A DNA stretch of 53,781 bases, taken from the NCBI GenBank assembly GCA_011389995.1, contig JAABTG010000017.1, positions 1-53,781 of the forward strand. The letters are read 5' to 3'. Origin of the DNA: Thiotrichales bacterium. Its GTDB lineage: Bacteria > Pseudomonadota > Gammaproteobacteria > JAABTG01. Shown one piece after another: positions 45,500 to 53,781 of the stretch. A program made the translations under genes and the position numbers. The first letter of the stretch is position 1. Every line of letters begins with the position of its first letter. The notes under the pieces are model-generated. The model was not told where the DNA came from. It saw nothing but the letters and a program-made list of their open reading frames with translations, and ran no database searches.

Positions 45500-46401
45500 A
45501 AATCGCCATACTGTCCAGGAACAGCAGCCTGTACTCCACCCGCCGGCTGGTGGAGGCCTGCAAGGCCCGGGGCCACGAGCCCCATGTGCTCGACGCCCTG
45601 CGCTGCTACATGAACATCACCTCCCATCGGCCCTCCATCCACTACAAGGGAGAGCAGCTGGAAAACTACGATGCGGTGATCCCCCGCATCGGCGCCTCGG
45701 TCACCTTCTACGGCACCGCCGTGCTGCGCCAGTTCGAGATGATGGGGGTGTATCCCCTGAACGAGTCGGTGGCCATCAGCCGGGCCCGGGACAAGCTGCG
45801 GGCCCTGCAACTGCTGGCCCGCAAGGGCATCGGTCTGCCGGTGACGGGCTTCGCCCACAAGCCCGACGACATCGAGGACCTCATCACCATGGTGGGCGGC
45901 CCGCCCCTGGTCATCAAGCTCCTGGAGGGCACCCAGGGCATCGGCGTGGTGCTGGCCGAGACCAAGCAGGCGGCGGAAAGCGTCATCGAGGCCTTCATGG
46001 GTCTCAAGACCAACATCCTGGTGCAGGAATTCATCGCCGAGGCGGGGGGGGCCGATCTGCGCTGCCTCGTCATCGGCGAGAAGGTGGTGGCGGCGATGAA
46101 GCGCCAGGGCAAGGAAGGCGAGTTCCGCTCCAATCTCCACCGCGGCGGTACCGCCAGCCTGGTGCGCATCACCCCCGAGGAGCGCTCCACCGCCGTGCGG
46201 GCGGCCCGCACCATGGGGCTCAACGTGGCGGGGGTGGACATCCTGCGCTCCAACCACGGGCCCGTGGTGATGGAAGTGAACTCGTCCCCCGGCCTCGAGG
46301 GCATCGAACGCGCCTCGGGCAAGGACGTGGCCGGGCAGATCGTCGCCTTCATCGAGCGCAACGGCAAGCTGGGGAGGACCCGCACCCGCGGCACCGGATG
46401 A
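45496..46401 (+). CDS. rimK: ATP-grasp glutamate ligase RimK
   Basis: A 301-residue ATP-grasp enzyme. RimK adds glutamates to the C-terminus of ribosomal protein S6 in E. coli and can make poly-glutamate. It begins [23 protein letters not shown]-grasp elements are [15 protein letters not shown] (about 138-152), [21 protein letters not shown] and the metal site [15 protein letters not shown] (about 256-270). The start is TTG, overlapping the rimB stop as TTGA, with GAGGAG six bases upstream, a clear case of coupling. The stop overlaps the next gene as ATGA. Confidence 0.94.
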   Translation: MKIAILSRNSSLYSTRRLVEACKARGHEPHVLDALRCYMNITSHRPSIHYKGEQLENYDAVIPRIGASVTFYGTAVLRQFEMMGVYPLNESVAISRARDKLRALQLLARKGIGLPVTGFAHKPDDIEDLITMVGGPPLVIKLLEGTQGIGVVLAETKQAAESVIEAFMGLKTNILVQEFIAEAGGADLRCLVIGEKVVAAMKRQGKEGEFRSNLHRGGTASLVRITPEERSTAVRAARTMGLNVAGVDILRSNHGPVVMEVNSSPGLEGIERASGKDVAGQIVAFIERNGKLGRTRTRGTG

Positions 46402-47438
46402 AGCGCCAACCCTTCGTGCTGGCGGGCACCGCCGTGGCACCCGGTGCCCGCGCCACCCTCGAGATCCCCCTGGCGGGGCTGTACACCCACACCCCCATCT
46501 ACATGCCGGTGCAGGTGGTGCACGGGCGCCGGGAAGGGCCCGTGGTGTTCGTCAGCGGCGCCATCCACGGCGACGAGATCAACGGCGTGGAGATCATCCG
46601 CCGGCTGTTGCGCTCGCCCCTGTTGAAGCGCATGAACGGCACCCTCATCGCCGTACCCATCGTCAACATCTATGGCTTCCACAGCCGCTCCCGGTACCTG
46701 CCGGACCGCCGTGACCTCAATCGCTCCTTTCCCGGCTCCGACAGCGGCTCCCTGGCCGCCCGCCTCGCCGACACCTTCCTCAGCAACGTGGTCCGGGCCG
46801 CGGACATCGGCATCGATCTCCACACCGCGGCCATCTACCGCGAGAATCTGCCCCAGATCCGCGCCGATCTCACGGATCCCATCCTGGCCCCCCTGGCCCG
46901 CACCTTCGGTGCCCCGGTGCTGCTCCATTCCGCCGCCCCCGAGGGCTCCCTGCGCCGCGCCGCCGCGGACGAGGGGATCCCGGTAATGGTGTACGAGGCC
47001 AGCGAGGCCCTGTATTTCGACGAGGTGGCCATCCGCGTGGGGGTGCGGGGGATCTTCCATGTGTTGCGCGCCCTGGACATGCTGCCCCGCGCCAAGCGTT
47101 CACCCCGCCATACCGTGGTGCTGCGCACCAGTTCCTGGGTGCGGGCGGAGAACAGCGGTATCCTGCGCATCCTGGTGGGTCTGGGGGCCGCCGTGGAGCA
47201 GGGCACGGTGATGGGGGTCATCAGCGACCCCTTCGGCGAGGGTGAGAGCCAGGTGGTGGCGCCGGCCGCATCCGTGGTCATCGGCCGCAGCAACCTGCCT
47301 CTGGTGTTCGAGGGCGAGGCCCTGTTCCACCTCGCCCGCACCCGCCAGGCGGAGCATGTGGAAGAGCATTTCGAGGTCACCCAGGGCATCGTGGACGAGC
47401 CCACGCCCGATCTGGTGGACGAGCCACCCATCGTCTAA
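46398..47438 (+). CDS. Succinylglutamate desuccinylase/aspartoacylase-family Zn hydrolase
   Basis: A 346-residue zinc carboxypeptidase-fold protein of the AstE/AspA family. Zn ligands appear as His57 and Glu60 ([11 protein letters not shown]) and His141 (GIDLHTA), and the substrate-binding RDLNRSFPG is at 104-112. An extended C-terminal beta-rich part (about 230-330) resembles the carboxyl tail of AspA-like proteins. Family members cleave N-acyl bonds of glutamate or aspartate. In this setting it could trim glutamyl or related amide products of RimK (inference). It overlaps rimK by four bases. Confidence 0.86.
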   Translation: MKRQPFVLAGTAVAPGARATLEIPLAGLYTHTPIYMPVQVVHGRREGPVVFVSGAIHGDEINGVEIIRRLLRSPLLKRMNGTLIAVPIVNIYGFHSRSRYLPDRRDLNRSFPGSDSGSLAARLADTFLSNVVRAADIGIDLHTAAIYRENLPQIRADLTDPILAPLARTFGAPVLLHSAAPEGSLRRAAADEGIPVMVYEASEALYFDEVAIRVGVRGIFHVLRALDMLPRAKRSPRHTVVLRTSSWVRAENSGILRILVGLGAAVEQGTVMGVISDPFGEGESQVVAPAASVVIGRSNLPLVFEGEALFHLARTRQAEHVEEHFEVTQGIVDEPTPDLVDEPPIV

Positions 47439-47453
47439 GGTTATCCTCACCCC

Positions 47454-48899
47454 ATGACCGATCCCTGGAAGACCTACGACCCCGGCCCCCATTTCGATGA
47501 GCTGTTCAGCTCCAGGGGCGCCCCCCGCCAGTGCACCCGCGCCCTGGTGAGCTTCCTGCGCCGCCTCGGCGGCGAGGAACTGGAACTCCGGCGCCACTCG
47601 GCGGAGCTGGCCATTCGCAGCATGGGCATCAGCTTCACCGTCTACAGCGAGGGCGACAATATCGATCGCCAGTGGCCCTACGACATCATCCCGCGGGTCA
47701 TCCCGGAGAAGGAGTGGCGCGCCATCGAGGAGGGGCTCAAGCAGCGCCTCACGGCACTGAACCACTTCATCGACGATATCTACAACGACCAGCGCATCAT
47801 CAAGGAAAAGGTGGTGCCCCGGGCCCTCATCGCCAGTTCCGGCAACTACCGCAAAGAGTGCGAGGGCATGAAGCCCCTGTACGGGGCCTGGGCCCACATC
47901 TGCGGCTCGGACCTGGTGCGCGACGGCGACGGCACCATCTACGTGCTGGAGGACAACCTGCGGGTACCCTCGGGGGTGTCCTACATGCTGGAGAACCGCA
48001 AGGTCACGAAACGGGTGCTGCCGGAGTTGTTCGAGACCCAGCGCATCCTCCCCATGACCGCCTACACCACCCAGCTCTTCGACACCCTGGCCTCCCTGTC
48101 CCCGCGGCCCGCCGACTATCCCGAGGTGGTGGTGCTGACGCCGGGGATCTACAACTCCGCCTACTTCGAGCACTCCTACCTGGCCCAGCAGATGGGGGCG
48201 GAGCTGGTGGAGGGCGGCGACCTGGTGGTGGCCGATGACGACTGCGTCTACATGAAGACCATCGACGGCCTGTCGCGGGTGGATGTGATCTACCGCCGCA
48301 TCGACGACCTGTTCCTGGACCCGATGGCCTTCAAGGCCGATTCCACCCTCGGCGTGCCGGGGCTGATGCGGGCCTGGCGGGCGGGCAACGTGGCCCTCGC
48401 CAACGCGCCGGGGGCGGGTGTGGCGGACGACAAGCTGGTCTACACCTACGTGCCCGAGATGATCCGCTTCTATCTGGACCAGGACCCCATCCTGCCCAAC
48501 GTCCCCAGTTTCCGCTGCAACGAGGAACAGACCCTGGACCATGTCCTGGCCAACCTGGACAAGCTGGTGGTGAAGCCGGCCAACGAGTCCGGCGGCTACG
48601 GCATGCTCATCGGCCCGGCCTCAAGCGCCCGCCAGCGCAAGGAGTTCACGGCCCTGCTGAAGAAGAACCCGCGCAACTACATCGCCCAGCCCCTGCTGGA
48701 GCTGTCCACCGCCCCCACCCTCACCGCCGATGGCATCGAACCCCGGCACATGGACCTCCGGCCCTTCATCCTCCACGGCCAGAAACAGTACGTCACCGCC
48801 GGCGGACTGACCCGGGTGGCCCTGGTGAAGGGCTCCTACGTGGTGAACTCATCCCAGGGCGGCGGCAGCAAGGACACCTGGATCGTGACGAAGGACTGA
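47454..48899 (+). CDS. Circularly permuted type-2 ATP-grasp protein
   Basis: A 481-residue protein of the family once called DUF404/DUF407. It is predicted to activate a carboxylate with ATP and join it to an amine, but the order of ATP-grasp elements is permuted. Landmarks: FTVYSEGDNIDRQWPYDIIPR (about 61-81), IYVLEDNLRVPSGVSYMLEN, VDVIYRRIDDLFLDP and VVKPANESGGYGMLIGP (about 373-389), the glycine-rich nucleotide loop. It is normally found with an alpha-E gene, as here (5-base gap). Substrates unknown. The ATG is 15 bases after the previous stop. Confidence 0.9.
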   Translation: MTDPWKTYDPGPHFDELFSSRGAPRQCTRALVSFLRRLGGEELELRRHSAELAIRSMGISFTVYSEGDNIDRQWPYDIIPRVIPEKEWRAIEEGLKQRLTALNHFIDDIYNDQRIIKEKVVPRALIASSGNYRKECEGMKPLYGAWAHICGSDLVRDGDGTIYVLEDNLRVPSGVSYMLENRKVTKRVLPELFETQRILPMTAYTTQLFDTLASLSPRPADYPEVVVLTPGIYNSAYFEHSYLAQQMGAELVEGGDLVVADDDCVYMKTIDGLSRVDVIYRRIDDLFLDPMAFKADSTLGVPGLMRAWRAGNVALANAPGAGVADDKLVYTYVPEMIRFYLDQDPILPNVPSFRCNEEQTLDHVLANLDKLVVKPANESGGYGMLIGPASSARQRKEFTALLKKNPRNYIAQPLLELSTAPTLTADGIEPRHMDLRPFILHGQKQYVTAGGLTRVALVKGSYVVNSSQGGGSKDTWIVTKD

Positions 48900-48904
48900 T
48901 CATC

Positions 48905-49849
48905 ATGCTCTCCCGCGTCGCAGAAAGACTGTACTGGCACGGCCGCTATGTGGAGCGGGCGGAGAACACCGCACGCCTGGTGAACGTCAACGCCCTGCTC
49001 ATGCTGGACCTCCCCGGGCCGGTGGACGTGAGCTGGCAAAACCTCATCGACATCTCCGGCGGCGAGGAGGCCTTCGCCAGCCACTATCAGAAGCTGGACG
49101 AGCGCAACGTCATCCGCCACATGCTTACCGACGCCCGCAACCCGGGCTCCATCCTCACCTGCCTGCGCATGGCGCGGGAGAACGCCCGCACCACCCGCGA
49201 GATCCTCCCCACGGAGGCCTGGGAGATCCTCAACGCCACCTACCACCACGTGCGGGACTCCGGCTCCACGGGGGTGGCCCGCAAGAACCGCCACGCCTTC
49301 CTCAACCATGTCATCGCGGCCTGCCAGGAACTGGCGGGGCTCTACGAAGGGGTGCTGAGCCGCGGGCCGGCCTACTGGTTCACCCAGCTCGGGCGCCACG
49401 TGGAACGGGCCGACATGACCTCCCGCATCCTCGACGTGGGCTCGGCGCCGCTGCTGGCCATCCGCCGCGAGGCGGCGGAGGACGACCCCATCGAGAACGC
49501 CCTGTGGCTGAACGTGCTGCGCTCCCTGTCCGCCTACCAGATGTACCGGCAGAACGTCCATGACCGGGTCAACGCCGAGGACGTGGTGGCCTTCCTGCTG
49601 CTGGACGAGGATTTCCCCCGCTCGGTGACCTTCTGCCTCAACCGCCTCAACCATCACCTGGAACGGCTGCCGCGGGCCGACGACACCCGGCGCGCCACCG
49701 GCCACGCCCTGCGTCAGGTGCAGGCGGCCGACATCCAGCGCCTGCTGGGTCACGACCTCCATGCCTTCATCGACGAGGTCCAGGCCGCCATCGCCGCCGT
49801 CCATGAGGGCATCGCCGATACCTGGTGGCCCCTCCCCCCCGCCGCGTGA
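48905..49849 (+). CDS. Alpha-E domain protein
   Basis: A 314-residue mainly helical protein of the alpha-E family (formerly DUF403). The opening MLSRVAERLYWHGRYVERAENTARLV is the family signature with conserved Glu/Arg, and RHVERADMTSRILDV lies near 165. The role is unknown; constant pairing with circularly permuted ATP-grasp enzymes suggests it takes part in the same amide-forming reaction or binds its product. AAGGA in the end of the upstream gene provides the ribosome-binding site. Its stop overlaps the next GTG start. Confidence 0.9.
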   Translation: MLSRVAERLYWHGRYVERAENTARLVNVNALLMLDLPGPVDVSWQNLIDISGGEEAFASHYQKLDERNVIRHMLTDARNPGSILTCLRMARENARTTREILPTEAWEILNATYHHVRDSGSTGVARKNRHAFLNHVIAACQELAGLYEGVLSRGPAYWFTQLGRHVERADMTSRILDVGSAPLLAIRREAAEDDPIENALWLNVLRSLSAYQMYRQNVHDRVNAEDVVAFLLLDEDFPRSVTFCLNRLNHHLERLPRADDTRRATGHALRQVQAADIQRLLGHDLHAFIDEVQAAIAAVHEGIADTWWPLPPAA

Positions 49850-50856
49850 AGACCTTCCGGTGCAGCTGCGGCAATCGCACCTTCTTCGAGAACACCCATT
49901 GCGTGAGCTGCGGGGCACCCCTCGGCTTCGATCCCGCCCGTCTCGACCTGCGACCCCTGAAGCGGCTTTCCGGGGGGCTACTGGAGGCCCCCGACGGCCA
50001 TCTCTACAGGCCGTGCCGTAACACCACCGAATATGGGGTCTGCAACTGGCTGGTGGACGCCGGCAGCGACCAGGCCTACTGCGACTCCTGCGATCTCACC
50101 CGCACCATCCCCGCCCTCGACCACGACAACAACCTGGCCCTGTGGGGCCTGCTGGAGGAGGCCAAGCGCCGCCTCGTCTACACCCTGCTGGTACTGGGAC
50201 TGCCCGTGGTGAGCCGCCGGGTGGACCCCGACGGCGGCCTCGGCTTCGATTTCCTGGAGGACCGGGGCCGCAATCCGGCGGTGATGGAGGAACACGTGCT
50301 CACCGGCCACGCCCACGGTGTCATCACCCTGAACGTCAAGGAGGCGGACCACCTGGCCCGGGAGACGGAGCGCCACCGCCTGGGGGAAACCTACCGCACC
50401 CCCCTCGGCCACCTGCGCCATGAGAGCGGCCACTACTACTTCGAACGCATGGTGTACGGCACCAGCCGGCTGGCGGAGTTCAGGGCCCTGTTCGGCAACG
50501 AGCAGGCGGACTATGGGGCGGCCCTCGAGCGCCATTATGCCGCCCCCCCGAAGCCCACGGGTTACGCCTACATCAGTGCCTACGCCATGGCCCATCCCCT
50601 GGAGGACTGGGCCGAATGCTGGGCCCACTATCTGCACATGATGGACACCCTGGAGACGGCGGCCGCCTTCCATCTGCTGGACGGCGCCCCGAGCCTGGGG
50701 GACTTCGACCATGCCGTCACCCAGTGGTTGAACCTGGGCATCGCCCTCAACGCCCTGAATCGCAGCCTGGGGATGCTGGACCCCTACCCCTTCGTACTCA
50801 CCCGGCCTGTGGTGGAGAAGCTGCGTTTTCTCCATCAGCTCGTTCATCCCAGCTGA
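49846..50856 (+). CDS. Zinc-ribbon putative metallopeptidase
   Basis: A 336-residue protein starting at GTG inside the alpha-E stop (GTGA). The N-terminus holds two potential zinc ribbons: Cys6, Cys8, Cys19, Cys22 and Cys57, Cys66, Cys79, Cys82. A catalytic HExxH follows, His192-Glu-Ser-Gly-His196 (LRHESGHYYFERM), and EDWAECWAHYLHMMDT near 255-270 likely gives a further ligand. It fits the 'putative zinc-binding metallopeptidase' family seen near alpha-E genes. Its last 59 bases overlap the convergent Anbu gene. Substrate unknown. Confidence 0.85.
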   Translation: MKTFRCSCGNRTFFENTHCVSCGAPLGFDPARLDLRPLKRLSGGLLEAPDGHLYRPCRNTTEYGVCNWLVDAGSDQAYCDSCDLTRTIPALDHDNNLALWGLLEEAKRRLVYTLLVLGLPVVSRRVDPDGGLGFDFLEDRGRNPAVMEEHVLTGHAHGVITLNVKEADHLARETERHRLGETYRTPLGHLRHESGHYYFERMVYGTSRLAEFRALFGNEQADYGAALERHYAAPPKPTGYAYISAYAMAHPLEDWAECWAHYLHMMDTLETAAAFHLLDGAPSLGDFDHAVTQWLNLGIALNALNRSLGMLDPYPFVLTRPVVEKLRFLHQLVHPS

Positions 50857-51571
50857 AGGCCCAGGCGATGGGAGGCAGGCGATTGAAGGCGGCGTTCAGG
50901 CTCTCGTCCCATACCCGCTTGATCTCCCTGAGATATTCGCTCTCCGCATCGAAGCGGTGGTAGCGCCGCAACCCCAGCCGGTCGCGCTCGTAGATCTGGA
51001 TCTCGAAGGGCGGACCCACCGTGAGGTTGCTGCGCATGGTGGAATCCATGGATACCAGCGCCGCCAGGGCCACCTTGTCCAGGGGGGTGGCGCTGGTGAT
51101 GATGCGGTCCAGGATGGGCTTGCCGTATTTGGTCTCGCCGATCTGCAGGTAGGGGGTGTCGCTGCTGGTGGTGATGTGGTTACCCTGGGGGTACACCAGG
51201 AACAGGCGGGGGTCCTCGCCGCCGATCTGGCCGCCGACGATGAAGCTGGCCTCGAAGCTGCGGTCCGGTGATGAATACTTGCCCTGCACCGCCACACTCA
51301 ACCCCCCGATATAGTCCGCGGCGTCCTCCATGTGGGACACATTCATCAGGGTGACATCGGCCCCCTGCTTGATGTCCCGCTTGATGCGCTGGATGACCCC
51401 CTGGGTGGTGGCGAGATTACCCGCCGACAGGATGACCATCTGGCGCTCGCCCTCCTTGCCGAAGCAGAACATCTTGCTGTAGGTGGAGGCCATGTCCACG
51501 CCGGCGTTGGTGCGGGAGTCGGAACAGAAGACCAGTCCGTCATTTACATTAACCGCAAGGCAATAGGTCAC
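50798..51571 (-). CDS. Proteasome-type protease (Anbu family)
   Basis: A 257-residue Ntn hydrolase of the HslV/proteasome beta-like Anbu group. I start it at GTG 51571 so that removal of Met exposes Thr as residue 1 (TYCLAVNVNDGLVFCSDSR); Asp17 and Lys32 then fall where proteasome-type active sites have Asp17 and Lys33. Family members assemble into helical or ring-like complexes and lack a dedicated ATPase here. Anbu genes are known companions of alpha-E and circularly permuted ATP-grasp genes. It is encoded on the opposite strand, overlapping the metallopeptidase 3' end by 59 bases. Confidence 0.88.
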   Translation of the reverse strand: MTYCLAVNVNDGLVFCSDSRTNAGVDMASTYSKMFCFGKEGERQMVILSAGNLATTQGVIQRIKRDIKQGADVTLMNVSHMEDAADYIGGLSVAVQGKYSSPDRSFEASFIVGGQIGGEDPRLFLVYPQGNHITTSSDTPYLQIGETKYGKPILDRIITSATPLDKVALAALVSMDSTMRSNLTVGPPFEIQIYERDRLGLRRYHRFDAESEYLREIKRVWDESLNAAFNRLPPIAWAFSWDERADGENAASPPQAG

Positions 51572-51635
51572 GGCAGAAGGCTCGATACGGCAGAGCCGCA
51601 AGGTTAGTCCAGGGCCGGGGTGGCGTCAAAAAGGG

Positions 51636-52115
51636 GGAACCACGAAAGACACGAAGAAACACAAAAGTTTTAACGGCAGGGGCGCCCCAGGCAGGAACAG
51701 GCCGAGGCAACCTGCCGGGGCCGGGCATTCGGCAAAAGCGGCAAAAGCGGGTTAACTACGAAAGGCGCGAAAGACGCGAAATAACCCAAAATTCGGAGGC
51801 CAGGGGCACCCCTGGATGCCGGGTCAAGCCCGGCATGACGGACATGACCCCTCATTGCGCCCCTCTCGCGTCATCCTGGCGCACGCCGGAATCCAGGGTG
51901 GGCGCGGCATGACGGGTTGGATGCGGCGGCAAAACCGCCTCCCTTGTCTCCTAAGTGCCGAACAGGCCGAAACGCACGATTTTTTCGCGCCTTTCGTAGT
52001 CCAACCGCTTTGCGCCGTTTCCAGCCCATTGGGCATACCCATCGGGGTTCACAATCCCACACCCACGCACATCCCTCTCCAATCTTTCGTGTTTTCTTCG
52101 TGGCTTTCGTGGTCC
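51636..52115. repeat. Nested inverted repeats (CACGAAAG type and GCCGGGTCAAGCCCGGC type)
   Basis: An outer pair, AACCACGAAAGACACGAAG-like at 51636-51667 and its near complement at 52084-52115, encloses an inner perfect pair, ACTACGAAAGGCGCGAAA at 51755-51772 and its complement at 51983-52000. The centre contains ATGCCGGG-TCAAG-CCCGGCAT (51816-51836) and a TCATCCTGGCGCACGCCGG-type unit. All are common proteobacterial intergenic repeats. The whole gap 51572-52176 has no gene. Confidence 0.8.
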
Positions 52116-52176
52116 AGGGACGACCCCATGGCTGTGGTTTACACTCGTCCCATGCCAGCGATACGGATAATGTTCC

Positions 52177-53148
52177 ATGACTGACAACGGCCTGGTGACG
52201 GCCCATATCCTCGATGGCCACGGCGGCAGCCGGGAGGTCGCCTGGCCCGCCATTGCCACGTGGTCGCCCGCCGACGGCCCGCTGTGGGTCCACCTGGACT
52301 ACACCGACGCCAGCGCCGCCCGCTGGCTGCGGGAGGACAGCGGCCTCGACGAGGTGGCGGTGGAGGCCCTGCTGGCGGACGAGACCCGCCCGCGGGCGGT
52401 GAACCACGGCGCCGGCCTGCTGGTGACCCTGCGGGGCGTCAACCTGAACCCCGGGGCCGACCCGGAGGACATGGTATCCATCCGCCTGTGGGTGGACGAG
52501 CACCGCGTCATCAGCACCCGCAAGCGCCGCCTGCTGTCGGTGGAGGACGTGCGCGGGGCCATGGCCCGGGGTACGGGCCCGGATACGGCCGCCGACCTGC
52601 TGGTGCAACTGGCCGAGGGACTGGTGGGGCGCATGGCCGAGGTCATCTCCGATATCGATGACCGCGTGTCCCAGCTGGAAAACGATCTCGACGCCGCCGA
52701 GCACCGGCAACTGCGTCCCACCATCGCCGGCCTGCGCCGCCAGATCATCGAACTGCGCCGCTACCTCGCCCCCCAGCGGGAGGCCCTCGCCCGGCTGTGG
52801 GCGGAGAAGGCGCCGTGGCTGGATGAGGGCGACCGCCTGCACCTGCGGGAGATCGCCGACCGCATGACCCGCTACGTGGAAGAACTGGACCTGGACCGGG
52901 AGCGGGCGCTGCTGGCCCAGGAATACCTGGCCAACAGCCTGGCCGAGCAGATGAACAGCCGCATGTACGTGCTGTCCCTGGCCGCCGCCATCTTCCTGCC
53001 CCTGGGTTTCATTACCGGCCTGCTGGGCATCAACGTGGGGGGCATCCCCGGCACCGAGAGCCCGTGGGCCTTCCTGGCGGTGGTGATCATCATCGCCGCC
53101 ATCGGCGTGGGCCAGTTCCTCTACCTCCGCCACCGCCGCTGGTTCTGA
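52177..53148 (+). CDS. zntB: CorA-family transporter, ZntB-like
   Basis: A 323-residue divalent-metal transporter. A large cytoplasmic alpha/beta funnel domain (about 1-255) has a long acidic/basic stalk helix, followed by two transmembrane helices (about 262-284 and 296-315). The loop after TM1 reads GINVGGIPG, the GxN motif in the form used by ZntB-type proteins rather than the classical GMN of Mg transporters, so zinc transport is likely but not proven. The ATG lies 576 bases after the start of the divergent Anbu gene, beyond the repeats. Confidence 0.87.
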   Translation: MTDNGLVTAHILDGHGGSREVAWPAIATWSPADGPLWVHLDYTDASAARWLREDSGLDEVAVEALLADETRPRAVNHGAGLLVTLRGVNLNPGADPEDMVSIRLWVDEHRVISTRKRRLLSVEDVRGAMARGTGPDTAADLLVQLAEGLVGRMAEVISDIDDRVSQLENDLDAAEHRQLRPTIAGLRRQIIELRRYLAPQREALARLWAEKAPWLDEGDRLHLREIADRMTRYVEELDLDRERALLAQEYLANSLAEQMNSRMYVLSLAAAIFLPLGFITGLLGINVGGIPGTESPWAFLAVVIIIAAIGVGQFLYLRHRRWF

Positions 53149-53177
53149 GCTCCCTCTCCCCTTAGGGATGCCTCTGA

Positions 53178-53781
53178 CCTCCCTCCCCACTGGTGGGGAT
53201 ATCCCGGCCTCCCTCCCCACTTGGGGGGATATCCCGGCCTCCCTCCCCACTCGTGGGGAGGGTCGGGGAGGGGAAATACCCGGGCGTTAGGGGGGGCTGC
53301 CTGCGTTGTTTTCCCCCTCCATTTACGTCGGGCATCCTGCCCTCCGCCCTGCGGGCCAGCACTTCGTGCTGTTCAAACCCGCTCCCGGCGGGTTTGTCCC
53401 CCACGAAGTGGGGGAGGGATACGGTGCCGCTACGCGGCGGTTTTTTGGATGGCTCCCTCCCCACTTGTGGATGCCTCTGACCTCCCTCCCCACTTGTGGA
53501 TGCCTCTGACCTCCCTCCCCACTTGTGGGGAGGGTTGGGGAGGGGATAGACCTCGGCGTTGGTGGAAGCTGCGTACGTTGTTGTCCCCCTCCATCTACGT
53601 CGGGCATCCTGCCCTCCGCCCTTCGGGCCAGCACTTCGTGCTGTTCAAACCCGCTCCCGGCGGGTTTGTCCCCCACGGAGTGGGGGAGGGATACGGTGCC
53701 GCTGCGCGGCGGTTTTTTGGATGGCTCCCTCCCCACTTGTGGATGCCTCTGACCTCCCTCCCCACTTGTGGATGCCTCTGA
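53178..53781. repeat. Tandem and inverted palindromic repeats running off the window end
   Basis: Two 30-bp copies of CCTCCCTCCCCACT..ATATCCCGG (53178-53237) lead into a unit of about 214 bases (53239-53452) that repeats at 53511-53724. Between and after are 29-bp copies of CTCCCTCCCCACTTGTGG-ATGCCTCTGAC (53453-53481, 53482-53510, 53725-53753, 53754-end). Parts equal the reverse complement of 44652-44757. Frames inside are not genes. The array continues beyond the window. Confidence 0.85.

Noticed and set aside
53178..53781. CRISPR-like array of 29-30 bp repeats
   Set aside because: The repeats are directly tandem with no unique spacers, and no cas gene is in the window.

Overview
This is a GC-rich chromosomal stretch from a Gram-negative bacterium. 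Gene order and protein style point to a gammaproteobacterium, probably of the Chromatiales/Ectothiorhodospiraceae type (inference; no rRNA is present). The evidence is the block ndk-rlmN-pilW-rodZ-hisS-yfgM-bamB-der, the block gcvR/dapA-bamC-purC, lipB next to ybeD, rpe-gph-trpE, and outer-membrane genes (bamB, bamC, pagL, lpxR). I see no tRNA, rRNA, CRISPR array or complete insertion sequence. Most of the window is ordinary core genome, densely packed, with long co-directional runs and many 4-base start/stop overlaps.

Layout. 1-6.9 kb: tail of an unknown gene, a thioredoxin-TPR chaperedoxin (cnoX), a P-II protein, a fructosamine kinase relative, nagZ, a secreted FliL-like protein, then a minus-strand run ybeD-lipB-dppB-dppC. 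7.2-10.3 kb: a nitronate-monooxygenase-like flavoprotein with a Cys-rich tail, djlA, a small MITE-like element, and a lone CbiM-like permease. 10.5-17.7 kb: a two-gene RND efflux operon, a LysR regulator, and a small unknown protein coupled to a PerM/AI-2E exporter. 17.9-23.2 kb: PhoH-like ATPase, gcvR, dapA-bamC-purC. 23.2-31.3 kb: the minus-strand operon from ndk to der (translation quality, envelope and cell-shape genes). 31.4-34.9 kb: a cyclic-nucleotide-binding protein, iscA/erpA, iscR with a convincing upstream IscR site, cysE, a DUF2970 protein and a NUDIX hydrolase. 35-39 kb: ispG, an MBL-fold hydrolase overlapping a STAS protein, and pagL; this segment is bracketed by 121-bp inverted repeats. 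39-44.4 kb: CopD-like and DUF3530 proteins, rpe-gph-trpE, lpxR.

The most unusual part is 44.9-51.6 kb. A good sigma-70 promoter is followed by six tightly coupled genes: a retropepsin-like 'zinc protease' (RimB), the ATP-grasp glutamate ligase RimK, an AstE/aspartoacylase-like Zn amidohydrolase, a circularly permuted ATP-grasp enzyme, an alpha-E protein, and a zinc-ribbon HExxH metallopeptidase. An Anbu proteasome-type peptidase converges on them and overlaps the last gene. The set combines two known but poorly understood peptide-ligation/proteolysis modules into one apparent operon, and I infer a system that builds, trims and destroys a peptide-like tag or product. It is flanked on both sides by copies, in opposite orientation, of the same repeat family. 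A ZntB/CorA-type transporter follows.

Intergenic DNA carries several dispersed repeat families: GTGGGGAGGG-type palindromes, CACGAAAG-type and CGCCAAG-type inverted repeats, a 7-bp microsatellite, and the 121-bp repeat pair.
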